Assembly (NCBI GenBank): GCA_018806985.1
Contig: JADANN010000463.1
Location: forward strand, 1,054,001-1,118,000
Length of the DNA stretch: 64,000 nucleotides
Source of the DNA: Angiostrongylus vasorum
Lineage: Eukaryota; Nematoda; Chromadorea; Rhabditida; Metastrongylidae
Direction of reading: 5' to 3'
Shown: piece after piece, positions 49,376 through 61,102 of the stretch
How positions within the stretch are numbered: the stretch's first letter is position 1
Layout: the number at the start of each line of letters is the position of its first letter
Translations under genes and position numbers: made by a program
Notes under the pieces: generated by a model
The model's input: the letters and a program-made list of their open reading frames with translations, nothing else
What the model was told of the DNA's origin: nothing
Database searches by the model: none

Positions 49376-50367
49376 TCTATGTATGTAGATGCTTACTCTT
49401 AGGGTTCATTTTTTGAATTGTTCGAATTTATTCATACCGCTTTAAAAGTTTTCGTGGCGATGTTCCCCTTAAGAAGGTGGAGATCCTTGTTTCACTATCA
49501 TACAAGCTATGTTACCGGTGACAAATTGTCACGATAAAATTTGACCAACTTTCTGAAAAATCTACCACTGCTTCATACCAACAAGCTGCCTTAGTTTTTC
49601 ACTAGTTCCTTTTCAATGTGAATGATCCAAAATCTGTCTCAACTCGGCAGCACCTCGTCGTTGCAAGAAAGAAGGTTTGGACGGCATAGCCCAATTCGTT
49701 CCCTCTTTGTTGTCTACAAGCAATTCACTCGAGTAACCCTCAATAGGATTGACAAAACAGTGAACGAAGGACAGCCATACGATGAAGACAGGTTTTGAAA
49801 GGCGTCCACTGCGACGGATCATATCCGCAACGAAGTTCTTTACATAACGCGACAGCAAAAGAGACTTTATTGCCACACTTTATTTGAGAAAAAAACTTCG
49901 ACTCAACAGAAGGGGCTCGGAGAAATGAAAGAATGATAGCACAATGTGATAACAGCTCTTCAAATTATATACAGCCATTCACAAGAACACCATCACAACA
50001 TCGACATTAACTAAAATGATGACGGAAAACGATCACCGGCGGCTGCGTCATCAAAGCCCTGCCGGTGACATCCTTCTGATAACAAAAGACACTAGTCGGG
50101 CGATTCAAATGCTCGTCGACTTCCAGAGCGCTCCTATGGAACTCCAAAAAATGACGAAGCTCAGCGAGAATAGCATCTCCAAATTCGTCAGCTATATAGG
50201 TCTGGGCAAACAAGTGAACGGCATCAACAACATAACCCAAAGTCTATGGGAAAACTACGATCTTTTCCGAAAAAAAAGCATAGAAATGTTTTAGTTCGCT
50301 CTGGTTCAGACTTAGAGGTTGGGTATCAACAGGAAGATATTTGAAAAACGTTATTTAAATGCTTTAG

Positions 50368-50577
50368 ACGAAACATTTCCAAAAGTTTGTTCGAGGTGAT
50401 AATGAACACATCTCCCTCAACCTAGGTGCTGCAGATTTCGAGAAGGACGTGGCATTCAGTTTAAAAAACGGAACATTGGATGCATTGTCTAATATTTTGT
50501 CCACAGAAATGACGCAAATACGATCTTCGTCGCTGACAGCATCAGATTCCCAGCACACATCAGATTTTCACCGCTAG
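50368..50577 (+). CDS. Candidate terminal exon, unrecognised, copy 1
   Basis: Acceptor AAATGCTTTAG, then 69 codons in phase 0 to a TAG: TKHFQKFVRGDNEHISLNLG, AADFEKDVAFSLKNGTLDAL, SNILSTEMTQIRSSSLTASD, SQHTSDFHR. Upstream, an open frame 50016-50294 (containing SRAIQMLVDFQSAPMELQKM and ISKFVSYIGLGKQVNGINNI) has in-frame GT donors at phase 0 and could be the preceding exon. The reverse strand is also open over much of this, so strand assignment is tentative. Confidence 0.35.
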   Translation, partial: TKHFQKFVRGDNEHISLNLGAADFEKDVAFSLKNGTLDALSNILSTEMTQIRSSSLTASDSQHTSDFHR

Positions 50578-51163
50578 TGACGAGATGAAATCCATCCAAT
50601 AAGAATTTTGGTAGAGATGAACGCAATGGTCTTCATCATTGATATGACGCAGCAGTTGAATATGACGCTTTGTGGCAACCAAATAATATCAAACAGCAAA
50701 GGAAGCAGGAAAGAAGCACTGCAAAATTCATTGATGGAATGGCAAACATTTTTCGTTAAGTGATAGCTCCTTTTGTTAGACGGCTTTCATTCGTCACAGT
50801 ATTGTTCTCTGTTTACTTTGGCTTCCAACCCGTTAAGTAAACGAGACGAACAAAAAACCGAACGGCTGGTAATTGGTTATCTCCAGACATTCTTGAAAGG
50901 AAGAAAAAATCGGATAGGAGAAGAAGCGCACACCAAGAAGGAACACAAAGCACACAAAATAAGACAGCTCAGGGGAGAGCAAGAGAGTAACCACAATGCT
51001 CGTCTTTCCAGGCATTTCGAACAAATTTCATAATTCTCCAGAATTCCTCGAAGCGAAGAAAAGGTTGATCGATAAGCCGTTAAGTCATCGATAATTTGAC
51101 ATTTTCGATAGATAATGACTGTTTACTTTGATAGCCATTACACCAACAAGTGCCACTTTCACC

Positions 51164-51170
51164 TATATAA
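51164..51170 (+). promoter_or_regulatory. TATA box of the secreted-protein gene, copy 1
   Basis: TATATAA about 95 bases before the ATG at 51265. The copy-2 equivalent is at 62954-62960. Confidence 0.45.
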
Positions 51171-51264
51171 TGTGAGGATTAATAGGATCTGCAACGACTT
51201 CAATGATTGAAAACGATTTAAAAGCCAAAGGATCGCTGTAGCAACATCGGATTCTGGATTGAAC

Positions 51265-51910
51265 ATGAATCGTCTATTGCTTCTGATCGCTCTTCTCAGC
51301 ACTGCACTGGCAAGCGAATCTTTTCTAATAAAGCAAAACGACCGCTTTGATGAGTGTTGTTGAGACGTTCTTTATCTTTCAGGCATGTGCTCCATCAACT
51401 ACGCCGACCACTGCACCTGGGTCGGCAGCATCAGGAGGAGGAGGCGGAGGAGAAGCAGCTACGACTACAGCATCTTCCTCAGGTAGACGACGAAGAGAAG
51501 CGAACTCAGCATGTGCAAGGCAGGCCTTAGAATTGCAGGTACAAGTATAACCTGGTTTGAGTTCTTGTGATTATTTAGAGCAACCAAAATAAGAAACTGC
51601 TGCTAATGCTGCTGCTCACCAATATCCAGGCCAGGTTAACCGTTGACATAATGCTCCCATTGTTGACATTGTTCTTAAAGACTTGTTAAAAATTCTCTCG
51701 CTTGAGTGGAACCGTCGGACAGCACCTTCACCTATCTAAAGAAATCAGAATTTTTTGAACGATTGTCCTCACCATACAATACCAGTGCTTTTTTAGCATC
51801 TCAAAACAATGGGTTGCAACGAAACCACGTTACTCGGAGCCATACATAACATTAGTGCCATTCTGAGCGCGGCGAACAATGCGACGACTTGCGATCAGGT
51901 GGGATTTTAA
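51265..51910 (+). CDS. Small secreted cysteine-containing protein, copy 1
   Basis: Exon 1 51265-51358 encodes a clear signal peptide, MNRLLLLIALLSTALA, then SESFLIKQNDRFDECC; donor GTTGAG. Exon 2 51483-51538 after acceptor TTCCTCAG continues in phase: RRRREANSACARQALELQ; donor GTACAA. Exon 3 51797-51898 after acceptor TTTTTTAG: HLKTMGCNETTLLGAIHNIS, AILSAANNATTCDQ, then either reads through to VGF and a stop at 51910 or is spliced on. The mature product is about 70 residues with five or six cysteines, a tetra-Arg processing-like site and an N-glycosylation site (NETT, also NIS and NAT). A longer exon 2 from acceptor TTTCAG at 51383 would add a Thr/Pro/Gly-rich stretch but needs a 25-29-bp first intron. 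No family recognised. Confidence 0.5.
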
Positions 51911-52210
51911 AGAAACTTCAACTCCAACACCATCGAAACGTGAGTATGATTGTGTTCTCAACACGGATTCCTCTATTCAAGATTGGAAAAAAGAAAAAAT
52001 GAAAGAAGATGCCGGTAGTGACAGTCCGCTGGACAAGACGCTGCGCCTGACCTCAACGAGTATTTTCAGTCCTACTTCATTTTTAATATCTTCAGAACCT
52101 TTTTGATTTCTTTTTTATTGTTTATCCAAGCCTTTTTTCTAAACATCATATAAGCTTAGCCTAAAACGAGTTACTGCATAAAGGATGGAAAATCGTAAAA
52201 GAGAGGTCGT

Positions 52211-52880
52211 ATGAACGTTGAAATACGTGGGTGTCAAAGAGAAAATAAGAATGCAAAAAAAGTTTTAACGTATTGTGCGGAGAGATATTTATTTAGACGA
52301 TCAAATTCCTACTGGAAGCCGTCCAGAACAGTTCAATTCCAACAATGAGCAGCACCAGAGAACCAACCACCTTCCCATCAGGTTGATGAAGATACTCTTT
52401 TGTTGGATTTGCTATGAAGCAATAAATCTTCCTGCAAATCTTTTTTGCACCTGTATTAGTTATTCGATAAGAAAAAGCCGTAGTGAAACGAAAACTGCAG
52501 TCGGAAATCACGTTTAGCGCTCTGCTATCGAACTATGATGACTATAGTGCAATAAGGCAAACCTCGTTCCTTTATCGAAGCATGACAACTGGTTGAACTC
52601 AAATCGAAAAGATTGAAGATGCTGACTCTGACTGAAGATATCTCAAAGTGCATGCCAGAATTTGTTAGGACAATCCAATAAAGGGTGCATTTTCCTCCTG
52701 ATCCTTTTCAATTCAGTGTGACGCATTCAATCTCCTTAACGAACAGCTAGGTGATCAAATAGAGGTCGACTATCGAACATTGTGGGCATTTCTTTCATCT
52801 CGTCCGTGATATAATTCATTTTATTTTAATGCATTTGGCAAGATTTGATTAGTTTATTTTTACAATGACCTCATATCACA
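52211..52880. other. Between the duplicate copies, no gene recognised
   Basis: Start of the spacer that separates the two copies. Short frames only. Confidence 0.4.
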
Positions 52881-52884
52881 GGTA

Positions 52885-53135
52885 TATATTGTGCGAATCC
52901 CAGAATTTCTCGCACTCGATTCAGTTCCTCGCATCCACCATCCACGAACGTCTTTGAATCTGTGCATGATGATCCAGTTGCTTCTCGAAAATCTTGTCTT
53001 CTTAATGAATGTAACAGAATGCTGGTCAAGTCGAACCTCTTCGAATATTGGAAATGGCCGAGCTAAGGCGTTTCCACGTACACTGCGAGAGGGCATTAGG
53101 GCGGGCAATCGGCACATTGCTTTCTGATGGACAGC
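52885..53135 (-). repeat. S1 SINE body, antisense
   Basis: 'tgtgcgaatcccagaatttc', 'cctcgcatccaccatccacg' and 'gtaacagaatgctggtcaag' match the antisense S1 body at 18225. Confidence 0.65.
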
Positions 53136-54380
53136 ATCGCGAAGGACTCGACTAACCCGCTAACCCTCCTTTCCCTGCTTATATGCTGCCATACTTGGAA
53201 GTCGTTTACTGTTTTTGGGTAATTCTACCTGCCGATGATTGAATTAAGCAGTCTTAAATTTGTCAAGGGATCACAAATATGGCACCGTCTGTTTGCACAT
53301 TGAAAATGACATTGAGCGAGTCGCTGTTGCAAAGGGAAATGTGGGACCCCCTTGCGGTCTTCGTCGAAGAGGCTGAAAGACGTAAATAAGAAGATATGTG
53401 TGAGATCGGTGATGATGGCTATAATGAGGACAGCGCAAATAGGTCCAACAAACTAATGTAGAGATGAAGTTTCTGCTTGATTGCAAGGAACGGACACATT
53501 TCAGCAATTTTTCTTCATGGCCAGTATTTGTGAGCCGACTGCGAATGATTATACGCTACAGAAAGAAGTGTTTAATCATAAAAAAATGACAAAGTGCAAA
53601 AATATACTGCTTTCGCTTCTGCCATGAAAATACCGGCATAGTTGGTAGAATTCTGGAGTGTTAATCCTGTTTCGGCACGACAGAAAGATTTTTTGTACCT
53701 TCGCTACCTACAAAAGTTTCTAGTGGCACGTGTGGCATAACACCTACGTTGGATAATCTCCCGACTAAGTAGAAAAACAAAAGAACTGCTCAGCGAAAAA
53801 GCACTGTAAGCCAAATAAGCCACTGAAAAGAAGATGGAATAAGGTCCATGCACTTCATGCATCTTGTTTCCTACATATCCATTCATATCAACGACTCTCA
53901 TTTCATGAAGACGAGAGCAGTGATGCTTGCTAAAGTTGTAGAGGTTGAGAAAGCATCAGTAACGCCTGATAAGAAGTTGCCAATTAAAAAGATGGATGAG
54001 GACTTTTTCCGGAAGGGTAAGAAAGAAGGTCATCCATAAGTTCTGCTTTAACAACCACATCAGAATACTGCCAGTTCAATGTGCTGACATGACCTGTTAC
54101 ATTAAAAAAATTGAACAATATCTGGCTTACGCCGGCTCAGATCTGAGCAGCTCAAAGGGCTGCCGTGATCTTTCAAAAAGCTCGCTGGCAACGCTTCCGG
54201 CATGTTATCTGTCAGGAAGCAAAGTTACAAATTAGTGGGAAACAACGAAATCACCAAATCTGCTTAACGTTTGCACGATTCACCATAAATGATAATCAAA
54301 AAAAACCTGAACAGTCCGACGTCTTGGGGAACAAATAGATCACGAAAATGGCTCAGCATGAATGCACTAGGGCAGTACAG
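53136..54380. other. Spacer between duplicates; weak coding candidates only
   Basis: A plus-strand frame 53996-54235 contains VQCADMTCYIKKIEQYLAYA and GSDLSSSKGCRDLSKSSLAT, which look protein-like. A consensus donor GTAAGA at 54017 and an acceptor ACATCAG at 54063 nearby give incompatible phases, so no model is proposed. Confidence 0.35.
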
Positions 54381-54384
54381 TGTT

Positions 54385-54545
54385 CCCGCTTGGATTGCAG
54401 AGAGCGCTTTTTCCCGGGCAAGCCCAGTTGCAATTTCCTTGACCCATAGGGATGAGAGGATTGGTGAACTTGGCAGCGAGATCGAGCGATCACCGTGTTC
54501 GTGAATACCGGCATCACTACCACTGTGTTGTCCACCCCCTTTATA
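54385..54545 (-). repeat. S1 tRNA-like SINE head, antisense
   Basis: The minus strand reads GGGGGTGGACAACACAGTGG (A box), then a tRNA-like variable region and 'accaatcctctcatccctat'. The B box is degenerate. Confidence 0.6.
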
Positions 54546-54599
54546 CAAGGACAATAACGATTCCTAATAAACTGTTCCAGGAAAAAAGGTACAGTGTTT

Positions 54600-54745
54600 G
54601 AGTTTCACCGACTTTAAAGTGGTAATTCACTATTTTCTTGATGAGCAAACACGAGGTTGCTACCTTATTCCTCCTTTGTAAACAAGCTAACGTATCGTCG
54701 GATTTCGCCTTCCGCAGAACCTCGAAAGGTCTAATTGATCCCAAT
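54600..54745 (-). mobile_element. Penelope-like terminal fragment, decayed
   Basis: 'ttgatgagcaaacacgaggt' and 'gctaacgtatcgtcggattt' resemble the PLE terminus at 11950-12050. The hammerhead-like core has decayed (CTGCGGA, GATACGTTAGCT). It ends 30 bases before the start of duplicate copy 2. Confidence 0.45.
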
Positions 54746-54946
54746 TTACTAAGCCAAACAACCAACAGCAAAAAATTGTGTGCAAAGTTGCTTCTAATCT
54801 AAAAACTTGCGTTAAAGTTATCGAAGTTTTAACCAATTGAACGAAACTTCAGACGGAGCTTGCGCTTGCAAAACGATTCGTTGGGAAACACTATCGTGTT
54901 TGGAATGTGGGACAATGGCAAATAGCAATAAGAGTTCATAATTTCA

Positions 54947-55339
54947 ATGAGAACGATACCGCTTCAACCCTTCAAATCTTTTCGTTTCAACATACTATGT
55001 TTAAAATTAACAACAGGTAGAAAATATCGCTATCTACAATATGGATTTCTGCGCTGTGATACCAGTGATACTTGGGAAATTTGTTTAACGAGTACTAACG
55101 TGCTCTCTGCACGGAAGGTTCGACGACTGCCAAAGACTCCAGGCCACGGACACAGCCAAATGTTTTGTAAATGCTGCTACAGCTCGACTTCTCGCAAATA
55201 TTCAGTTCACCACAATGGGAAGTACACCATACAAAACGAGACGGACACATGCGGAGCTTGTACACTGGAAGCAGAAAACTTGCCGAAAAAAAATGGTACA
55301 GTAGTTAGTCCTGGAAACAGTAAGAAACTGAATAGGTAG
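54947..55339 (+). CDS. Hypothetical Cys-containing frame, intact in copy 2
   Basis: 130-residue open frame starting MRTIPLQPFKSFRFNILCLK, with GFLRCDTSDTWEICLTS, a basic linker, and a cysteine-rich end FCKCCYSSTSRKYSVHHNGK ... ETDTCGACTLEAENL. It has no signal peptide as read; an acceptor-like AACAACAG near 55017 suggests the true exon may start there (RKYRYLQYGFL...). In copy 1 (about 43229-43610) the frame is broken by one-base insertions in AAA and GGAAAG runs. No family recognised. Confidence 0.3.
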   Translation: MRTIPLQPFKSFRFNILCLKLTTGRKYRYLQYGFLRCDTSDTWEICLTSTNVLSARKVRRLPKTPGHGHSQMFCKCCYSSTSRKYSVHHNGKYTIQNETDTCGACTLEAENLPKKNGTVVSPGNSKKLNR

Positions 55340-56532
55340 TGTTTCGTATACTTGCGCAGACGAGGCACGTAGACACAATTCACAGTACTAAATCTGAGAC
55401 CATTTACTCTTCGTTTTGACAAAGTAAATTCACAATTTGCAAAGTACCAAGAATAAGTGATGACAGCGTTGCATCTTTGGATGAGCTCAATGCATGATCT
55501 TGAAAACCTGGTGACGAGCGTAAAGGATCACAGAGGAAAAGAAAGATCTCTTAGTAATGTAATAGGTCATTCGTCAACGTATTGACATCAAACCCTACAT
55601 TTATATTATAAAAATGTGTACCATGATATTTGCCATTCACAAGAGATTTTTATTTATGATAACAGTAAAGCAGTACATGTTCCTGAACAAAAAAGGAACT
55701 CATCAACCATCGTAGTGAAGTTCCAGCAGGTCGCATTGCTGTTTTGAAATTCTTCTTGAAAGGAACGACTGATAGATAAAGAGGAGGTGGTTTGAAACAA
55801 AATGGGGATACATTATTTGAAATCAGACCCCAGCATGAATATCAGCATCCTTGGTCAGGAACTCAGCATCAAGCTTCGGACGTTCACTAGACATGAGCTC
55901 AACATGAAGCCGGTCCGATGACTGAATACGTGGCGATATCTCGGCGACTGTTCATCATAGGTAGCACATTATTAGAATATCGACCGCGGCCCTCGTCTCT
56001 CTTCGTTCTTATCAGCACTCTCTACAGTTGTAGAAGCGCATGTGCTTCGCTTGTGCTAAAATCTCAATGATCCGCATTCTCTTCTCCAACAGCCTTCCGT
56101 GCCAGAAGCACAATGGTGCTTTTCGGCCAACGAGTATAAAATCATACGGTTATCGCTTAACTTTTGTCAGCCTCTGAACCCGTTGATGTAAAACTAGTGA
56201 ATACATGCAAACAGGAAAAAACAAAAAAAAACAAACTATTTTATATGAGATGCTAACCAGTCAACTCTACTGCGTTTTACGTTTTATTACTACACAGTGT
56301 ACAGATCTCTGCAGAGATGGCAAGTGATCCTCTTTACGACACTTGCAATAATGTGCTGCTCAATCACAAGCTGTGAGCTGATTAAATTACCTCTTCGTGA
56401 AACGAATTCCCGTAAAATAGGATACTCATCTCTCCAATAGTTTTTTGGCCTTGTAACTATTCATACCTAGTTTTGGTATATTAATGTGAAATTGTTCAAC
56501 ACTGCTAGTATTCGAGGGCAATTTCCAGGGTC

Positions 56533-56796
56533 ATGAGAACAAATGAGACCTATTTTCTAAAGCTTTCTTATCGTCCCTTTGACGGACTATTCAGTGAAAT
56601 AAGACATTACATCACTTCTAGGTGTTGTTGGGCGACTGACATGAAGAGTCAATTATTTGTTAATGAGTTAATTAATTGTAAATGGCATAAGCAAACTTTT
56701 GCCCAGTTTCTTGGTCATGTAGTTAACTCTATTCTAGGCAATTCAAACAAAAATGAAGGCCTTCTCCACATTTTTTTAGTTGTGCTGAAGAAATAA
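56533..56796 (+). CDS. Hypothetical 87-residue frame, copy 2
   Basis: Same frame as 44805-45068. Identity between the copies reflects recent duplication and says nothing about coding constraint. Confidence 0.2.
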   Translation: MRTNETYFLKLSYRPFDGLFSEIRHYITSRCCWATDMKSQLFVNELINCKWHKQTFAQFLGHVVNSILGNSNKNEGLLHIFLVVLKK

Positions 56797-57027
56797 TGCC
56801 TCATCGATAGCTTATTCCTCCAATGGGAGCGATCAACTGATTGCTCGTTCGTTCTTGGCAAAATGATTACTTTCCTTGGAAAAAATGCCCTTGCATGACC
56901 AGTTCGGCGTATAAGCCTGACTATTACAGTATTCGAAATGACCCCCCACAATTTTGTTATTTCCCCTAGCAATGTGGTAGTGTGGAGCTCCAGTGCAAAA
57001 ATTGATGCGATGAAATTCCTATGAACA

Positions 57028-57305
57028 AGTAAAACCGAGGAAAAAAACCAAACCAAGGAAACCAGTAAACCAATACCAGGATCCGCCACCGTCCCCGTAT
57101 CAAAGTCGCGAGGTGGCAAATCTCCCTCTGATCCACAGAAGCTGCGACTGTTTGTGGTGGTGAAGACCTGGGGCAGATTTTGGTCAGGCTAACCTCGTGA
57201 TTCCAGGGAACCACAATGGCTTACCAACAAATCTCCGATAAATGGTGATTATGCTGGGGCCCGCACAACCAGTGAGGACGGGCCGCTCAAGTGTCAAGTG
57301 CCAAG
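57028..57305 (+). repeat. S3 SINE-like insertion with the same target duplication, copy 2
   Basis: Same insertion in the second copy (target duplications 57011-57027 and 57306-57322), so it predates the large duplication. The A-rich start is shorter. Confidence 0.85.
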
Positions 57306-57327
57306 TGAAATTCCTATGAACACTTAA

Positions 57328-57492
57328 GCACATCGTTCGACAATTACTGAAGAATATTCCCAGATGTTGGACGGTGTGCTAAATTTGGATGGATTGTCTG
57401 TAAAGTCAACAAATAAACTTTGCAACAATGAAGGGTTTCCAGAAGTGTTTGATCAACAATCGGATAGGAGTCGTTTTTCAACGCGACCATGA
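57328..57492 (+). CDS. Candidate exon, unrecognised, copy 2
   Basis: Same as 45604-45768; one substitution (CTA to CCA, Leu to Pro) near 57440 distinguishes it. Confidence 0.3.
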   Translation, partial: AHRSTITEEYSQMLDGVLNLDGLSVKSTNKLCNNEGFPEVFDQQSDRSRFSTRP

Positions 57493-57714
57493 TCTATTAT
57501 AGAAAACGACGGTACACAGTTCGTCGTTACGAGATCCTCTCATATTCTACTGTTTTTCCTTTCGATGATTACATGGTAGACTCAGAGCGGAGTGCAGTCA
57601 ATAGGTAACTTATAGGGACGAAGCAAATATGCCAAAAATTGCAGAAGAGAGGGAGAGAATCACCAGATCTCCAACTAATTCCAACCAACAATTTGCAATT
57701 GACAATGTTTACTC

Positions 57715-58160
57715 TCTATTTGCTGCCTACTATAATTTTTTAACGGCAGGGGTATGATGCGAAATACAACCACAGTGATATTGAGATAATTGCAAAACTC
57801 CGGACGGCAGGTGTCTGCGGTGGGGAACGAACGCGATGTTGCCCCTATCCGGGGGCTAACGCGCTCACCACCACACCATACGAGTCCTTCGTTCTGTCTG
57901 CCTCTCGGCTATTTCTACTGACCAGTGCCATCAGTAATCACCCGTCAGGATGATTTGTCTGATTGATGGGATTGATCTGGGTGGATAGCACTGATCGATA
58001 GAACTGGCTGAGAGACAGGCGAAACGAAGAACCCGCAACGTGTTGTGGTGAGCGCGTTAGCCTCGGAAAGGGTTCGTTCCCCCACCACGGACACCTGCGG
58101 TCCGGAGTCTTGCAAATATCTCAGCAATATTGTGCTTGTAATTTTCAACTGTTTGCAAAT
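57715..58160. repeat. F4 fold-back element, complete, copy 2
   Basis: Copy-2 counterpart of 45990-46430 with one-base run-length differences (for example 'gcaggggtatg' and 'ttcccccacc'). Confidence 0.8.
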
Positions 58161-58520
58161 TGGTTACTTTGTTGTGAGAATACCTTGAAGTTTCGCCTGG
58201 AAACCAATGCTTTTTAGAACACGTTCTCTTATTATTGCTTGTAAAATCTATGACAATATATTAGTGGAGAAGAAATTTTTTGCTCCAGACAAGTAATTCC
58301 GTATTTCATCGTCTTTATTTCGGAGACCCCAGGATTCTATTCATCGCTAATTCGTAGTTGAAGCTCTTCTGTTCACAACAGATGAGGAATTCCTTCAGTG
58401 CAGCGAAACAAAATAAACCACATCATAGTAAGTCGAACGTAATACCTTATCAAAACGTTACAGATGGTTACAAGACCGACTTTCATCGAATGCCTGCAAG
58501 GATAATCAACATTTTTCTAG

Positions 58521-58649
58521 ATTGTTGAGATAGCACTGGATGGCCAGAAAAAAAAGATTTATATCTGTCGCCGTTTCGATGTCTCCGTCCTACTCAGAAC
58601 TGAATTGATCGACGCCAATGGTTCACGCTCATTGGCTCAGGTGGTCGAT
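58521..58649 (+). CDS. Candidate internal exon with strong splice sites, copy 2
   Basis: Same exon and splice sites as 46797-46925. Nearby substitutions fall just outside the exon (58467 and 58491). Confidence 0.45.
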
Positions 58650-59289
58650 GTAAGTAGGGTATCCGTAGTTGCATCAAATCGAATCCACTGATGTCGACCA
58701 CCATTTGAATGAAGAATCTCTCTCGACGGTGCTTTTTTATACAGGACAGATGTTGATCTATTGTCGCGCACTCAAATATGACCTTTTTTGGTTGAGTACT
58801 ATCCTGTAGCGGTGACTACTTTCATTAGCGGTGCTTTGCGAAGGTGACGCCTTAAAAACCAATTTTCATTAAATTTCGGCAGGAATAATCTGGATTTTTT
58901 CCAGGAAAAAAAGACAAGGACGACGAAACCTTAGCTTAAATAAATCTTTTTTTGGCAAAATGCCGATCCCGTCTAGCATATTGCTTTACGCTGGATCGAA
59001 TACTGGCCTCTTTCGCGCAATATTCCTGTTTTGTTCGAAAACGAGATACCGAAGGACAGCTCAAGCGAGGAAATCCCAAAACTATCAGAGTTGCTCATAT
59101 CTTCAGCCAGCATCTAAGGAAATATTTTCTCGACGATACCAACAAAGGAATGCAAAGCTATCACACAAGTTATCTCACAGGTGATCAATCGTCAGCATAA
59201 AATTGGACTTGACCTCTGGAAAATCTATCACTGCTCCACATGAACACACTGGTTTAGTTTTTCACAAATTACTCATCGACTTTCCCAGG

Positions 59290-60760
59290 TGACTGATAGG
59301 GGGGTTAATAGCAACCAAAAGCGACCTTTGCTCCCGTGAGACGCAGGTGGATCCGGGGTATGGACACCCTGCTTCTGCTGCGCCGATTTGGCACACACTT
59401 TCTGCATTTGCAAGGCGTATTCATGTATGCATGTGTGGGTGCGTTTTCGCTTATGCCGATTGTATTCTACGAGTCAGTTCGGCCACAAGCCTGCAATCAA
59501 GTGATGGGGAAGTATATAGGAGGCGGTCAGGAGTCGTCACCAACAAATAAGCACCATGTCCACTCTGGCAGAGCCTGGCAACCTACCCGTGAGTATACCC
59601 AGCCCTCACGTTCAGAGCCCAGTAAGCTACACGTGGGTATTAAAAAGCTAAAAAGAGTAAGAGAAACGAGCCTCATTTTTCCTGACCCCCGAAAGAACCA
59701 TCGATTCAGCAGCGTTGAGTAGGACGAGTACGGAGATGCTGCTAAAACCTCAGGGCCATTCTAAGCCTACTACATCGTAAACGACTAAGGTGACGGTCTT
59801 TATCTACAATGCACGCCCATCCACGATAGAAGACTTGATCATGCAAGCAAGAAGAATAACATACGACGTCATCGGATTGGCCGAGACGAGACGACAGCAG
59901 CCATTGTTTATGACGATGAGAGTGGAAATCGATGGCCGGCAATTGCACCATCGTTGATTTGGTGATGAAATCGTTCTTGTAACATCAAACATTAGCCAAG
60001 AGGAACGAATGCTTGCCAACTTTGATAAAACTTGTGGAAAAGTTACTCTTCGACATAATCTCACGAAAACGATGTTTATGAGGTACGGACTGGTTATGAT
60101 ATGCCCCATTCACGCTCCAGCGAACAACCATCTTTAAGTGCTCCAGTTACATCTATCTAGGTCGGGAAATCAGCATGATGAACGACTTAGCTCCGCAGCT
60201 GAGCAGAAGGAAACGAACGCCTTTGCGAGCATTCAAGAGCATCGAGGAAGTAGTGAAGAGAACAAAGAACACCCCGGCTCCGTGCCTACGTTTTCGACTC
60301 AACGGTACTTCCTGCCCTAATGTATGCGTCAGAAACCTGGTCGCTGCGTAAGCAGGATGAAAGATCACTCAGCGTTATTCAACGCGCAGTCGAAAGAACC
60401 ATGCGAGAAGTATCCCGTTTCACCTAAGTGAGAAAAAAGGATCCGGAGCTCCGACCTGCATCAACGATCGAAAATCAAAGATGCAGTTCTGTACGCCAAA
60501 CAGTTGATGATAAGGCGAGTTGGACAAGTAATGCGTACGAACGACAACCGATGGACAAGAGCCGTTAGTGACTGGATTTCCTTGAATGTCAAACGCACCG
60601 CAGGAAGATCATCAACTCGAAGGTCAGAGTTCTTCACGAAAACCTTGGATGAAAGGCATGAAGTACACGAGTCCCTAAAGAGAGTAGAACCCGCTGGGAT
60701 ACTCTAACAAGCGACAGGAAGAAGTGCAGGATTTAGTGGTGCCCGTTCGAGGCACTAGGA
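59290..60760 (+). mobile_element. Internally deleted RTE-A element, copy 2
   Basis: Same element as 47560-49030 with the same internal junction; small run-length differences move the frames ('cttatttttcctgac', 'ggttatgatatgcc'). Confidence 0.8.
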
Positions 60761-60777
60761 ACGACAGGTGGTACAAA

Positions 60778-60778
60778 T

Positions 60779-60815
<37 letters not shown>

Positions 60816-60823
60816 GTGTATAT
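60778..60823. repeat. (TA)n microsatellite between RTE-A and S2, copy 2
   Basis: Counterpart of 49050-49095 with similar repeat number. Confidence 0.9.
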
Positions 60824-60826
60824 AGA

Positions 60827-61102
60827 GGGGCTCGTGAAGCGCAGTGGTCGGAGGCGCCCTGCAACACACATGTGGAATCGATCCCCTGCGCCCATGGTCC
60901 AGCACTCCTTCCATCCCTTTGGGTCGGCAGATTGGTACCAGACTTGTCTGGGAGGATAGCAACACTAGCCCGATATATCGGTAGGCCACCGCGAGCCATT
61001 GTAAAAGCCAGATATGCATTCAACCATCTCCAAACGATGCTTAATGAAGTGGAATGCACAGCGTATCCCTCAAGGATTGATCAACGCAGAGACCTTTATC
61101 CT
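60827..61102 (+). repeat. S2 SINE, sense, copy 2
   Basis: Counterpart of 49100-49375 (GGAATCGATCCCC here has one more C). Confidence 0.8.

Larger units (their letters stand above)
43047..52210 (+). repeat. Long direct duplication, copy 1
   Basis: Nearly identical to 54776-64000. Similarity starts at 'ttgtgtacaaagttgc' (43047) and 'ttgtgtgcaaagttgc' (54776) and is still present where the window ends ('gagaggtcgt' at 52201 and 63991). The start-to-start distance is about 11.73 kb. The differences seen are mostly one-base length changes in homopolymer runs, a few substitutions and one 63-bp indel. Confidence 0.95.

Noticed and set aside
50007..50240. Minus-strand 77-codon frame opposite 50016-50294
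   Set aside because: Both strands are open here; the plus-strand reading has better splice context downstream, and neither has a recognised motif.
53996..54235. Cys-containing plus-strand frame near a consensus donor and acceptor
   Set aside because: Removing the implied 47-bp intron breaks the good frame, so the splice signals and the frame contradict each other.
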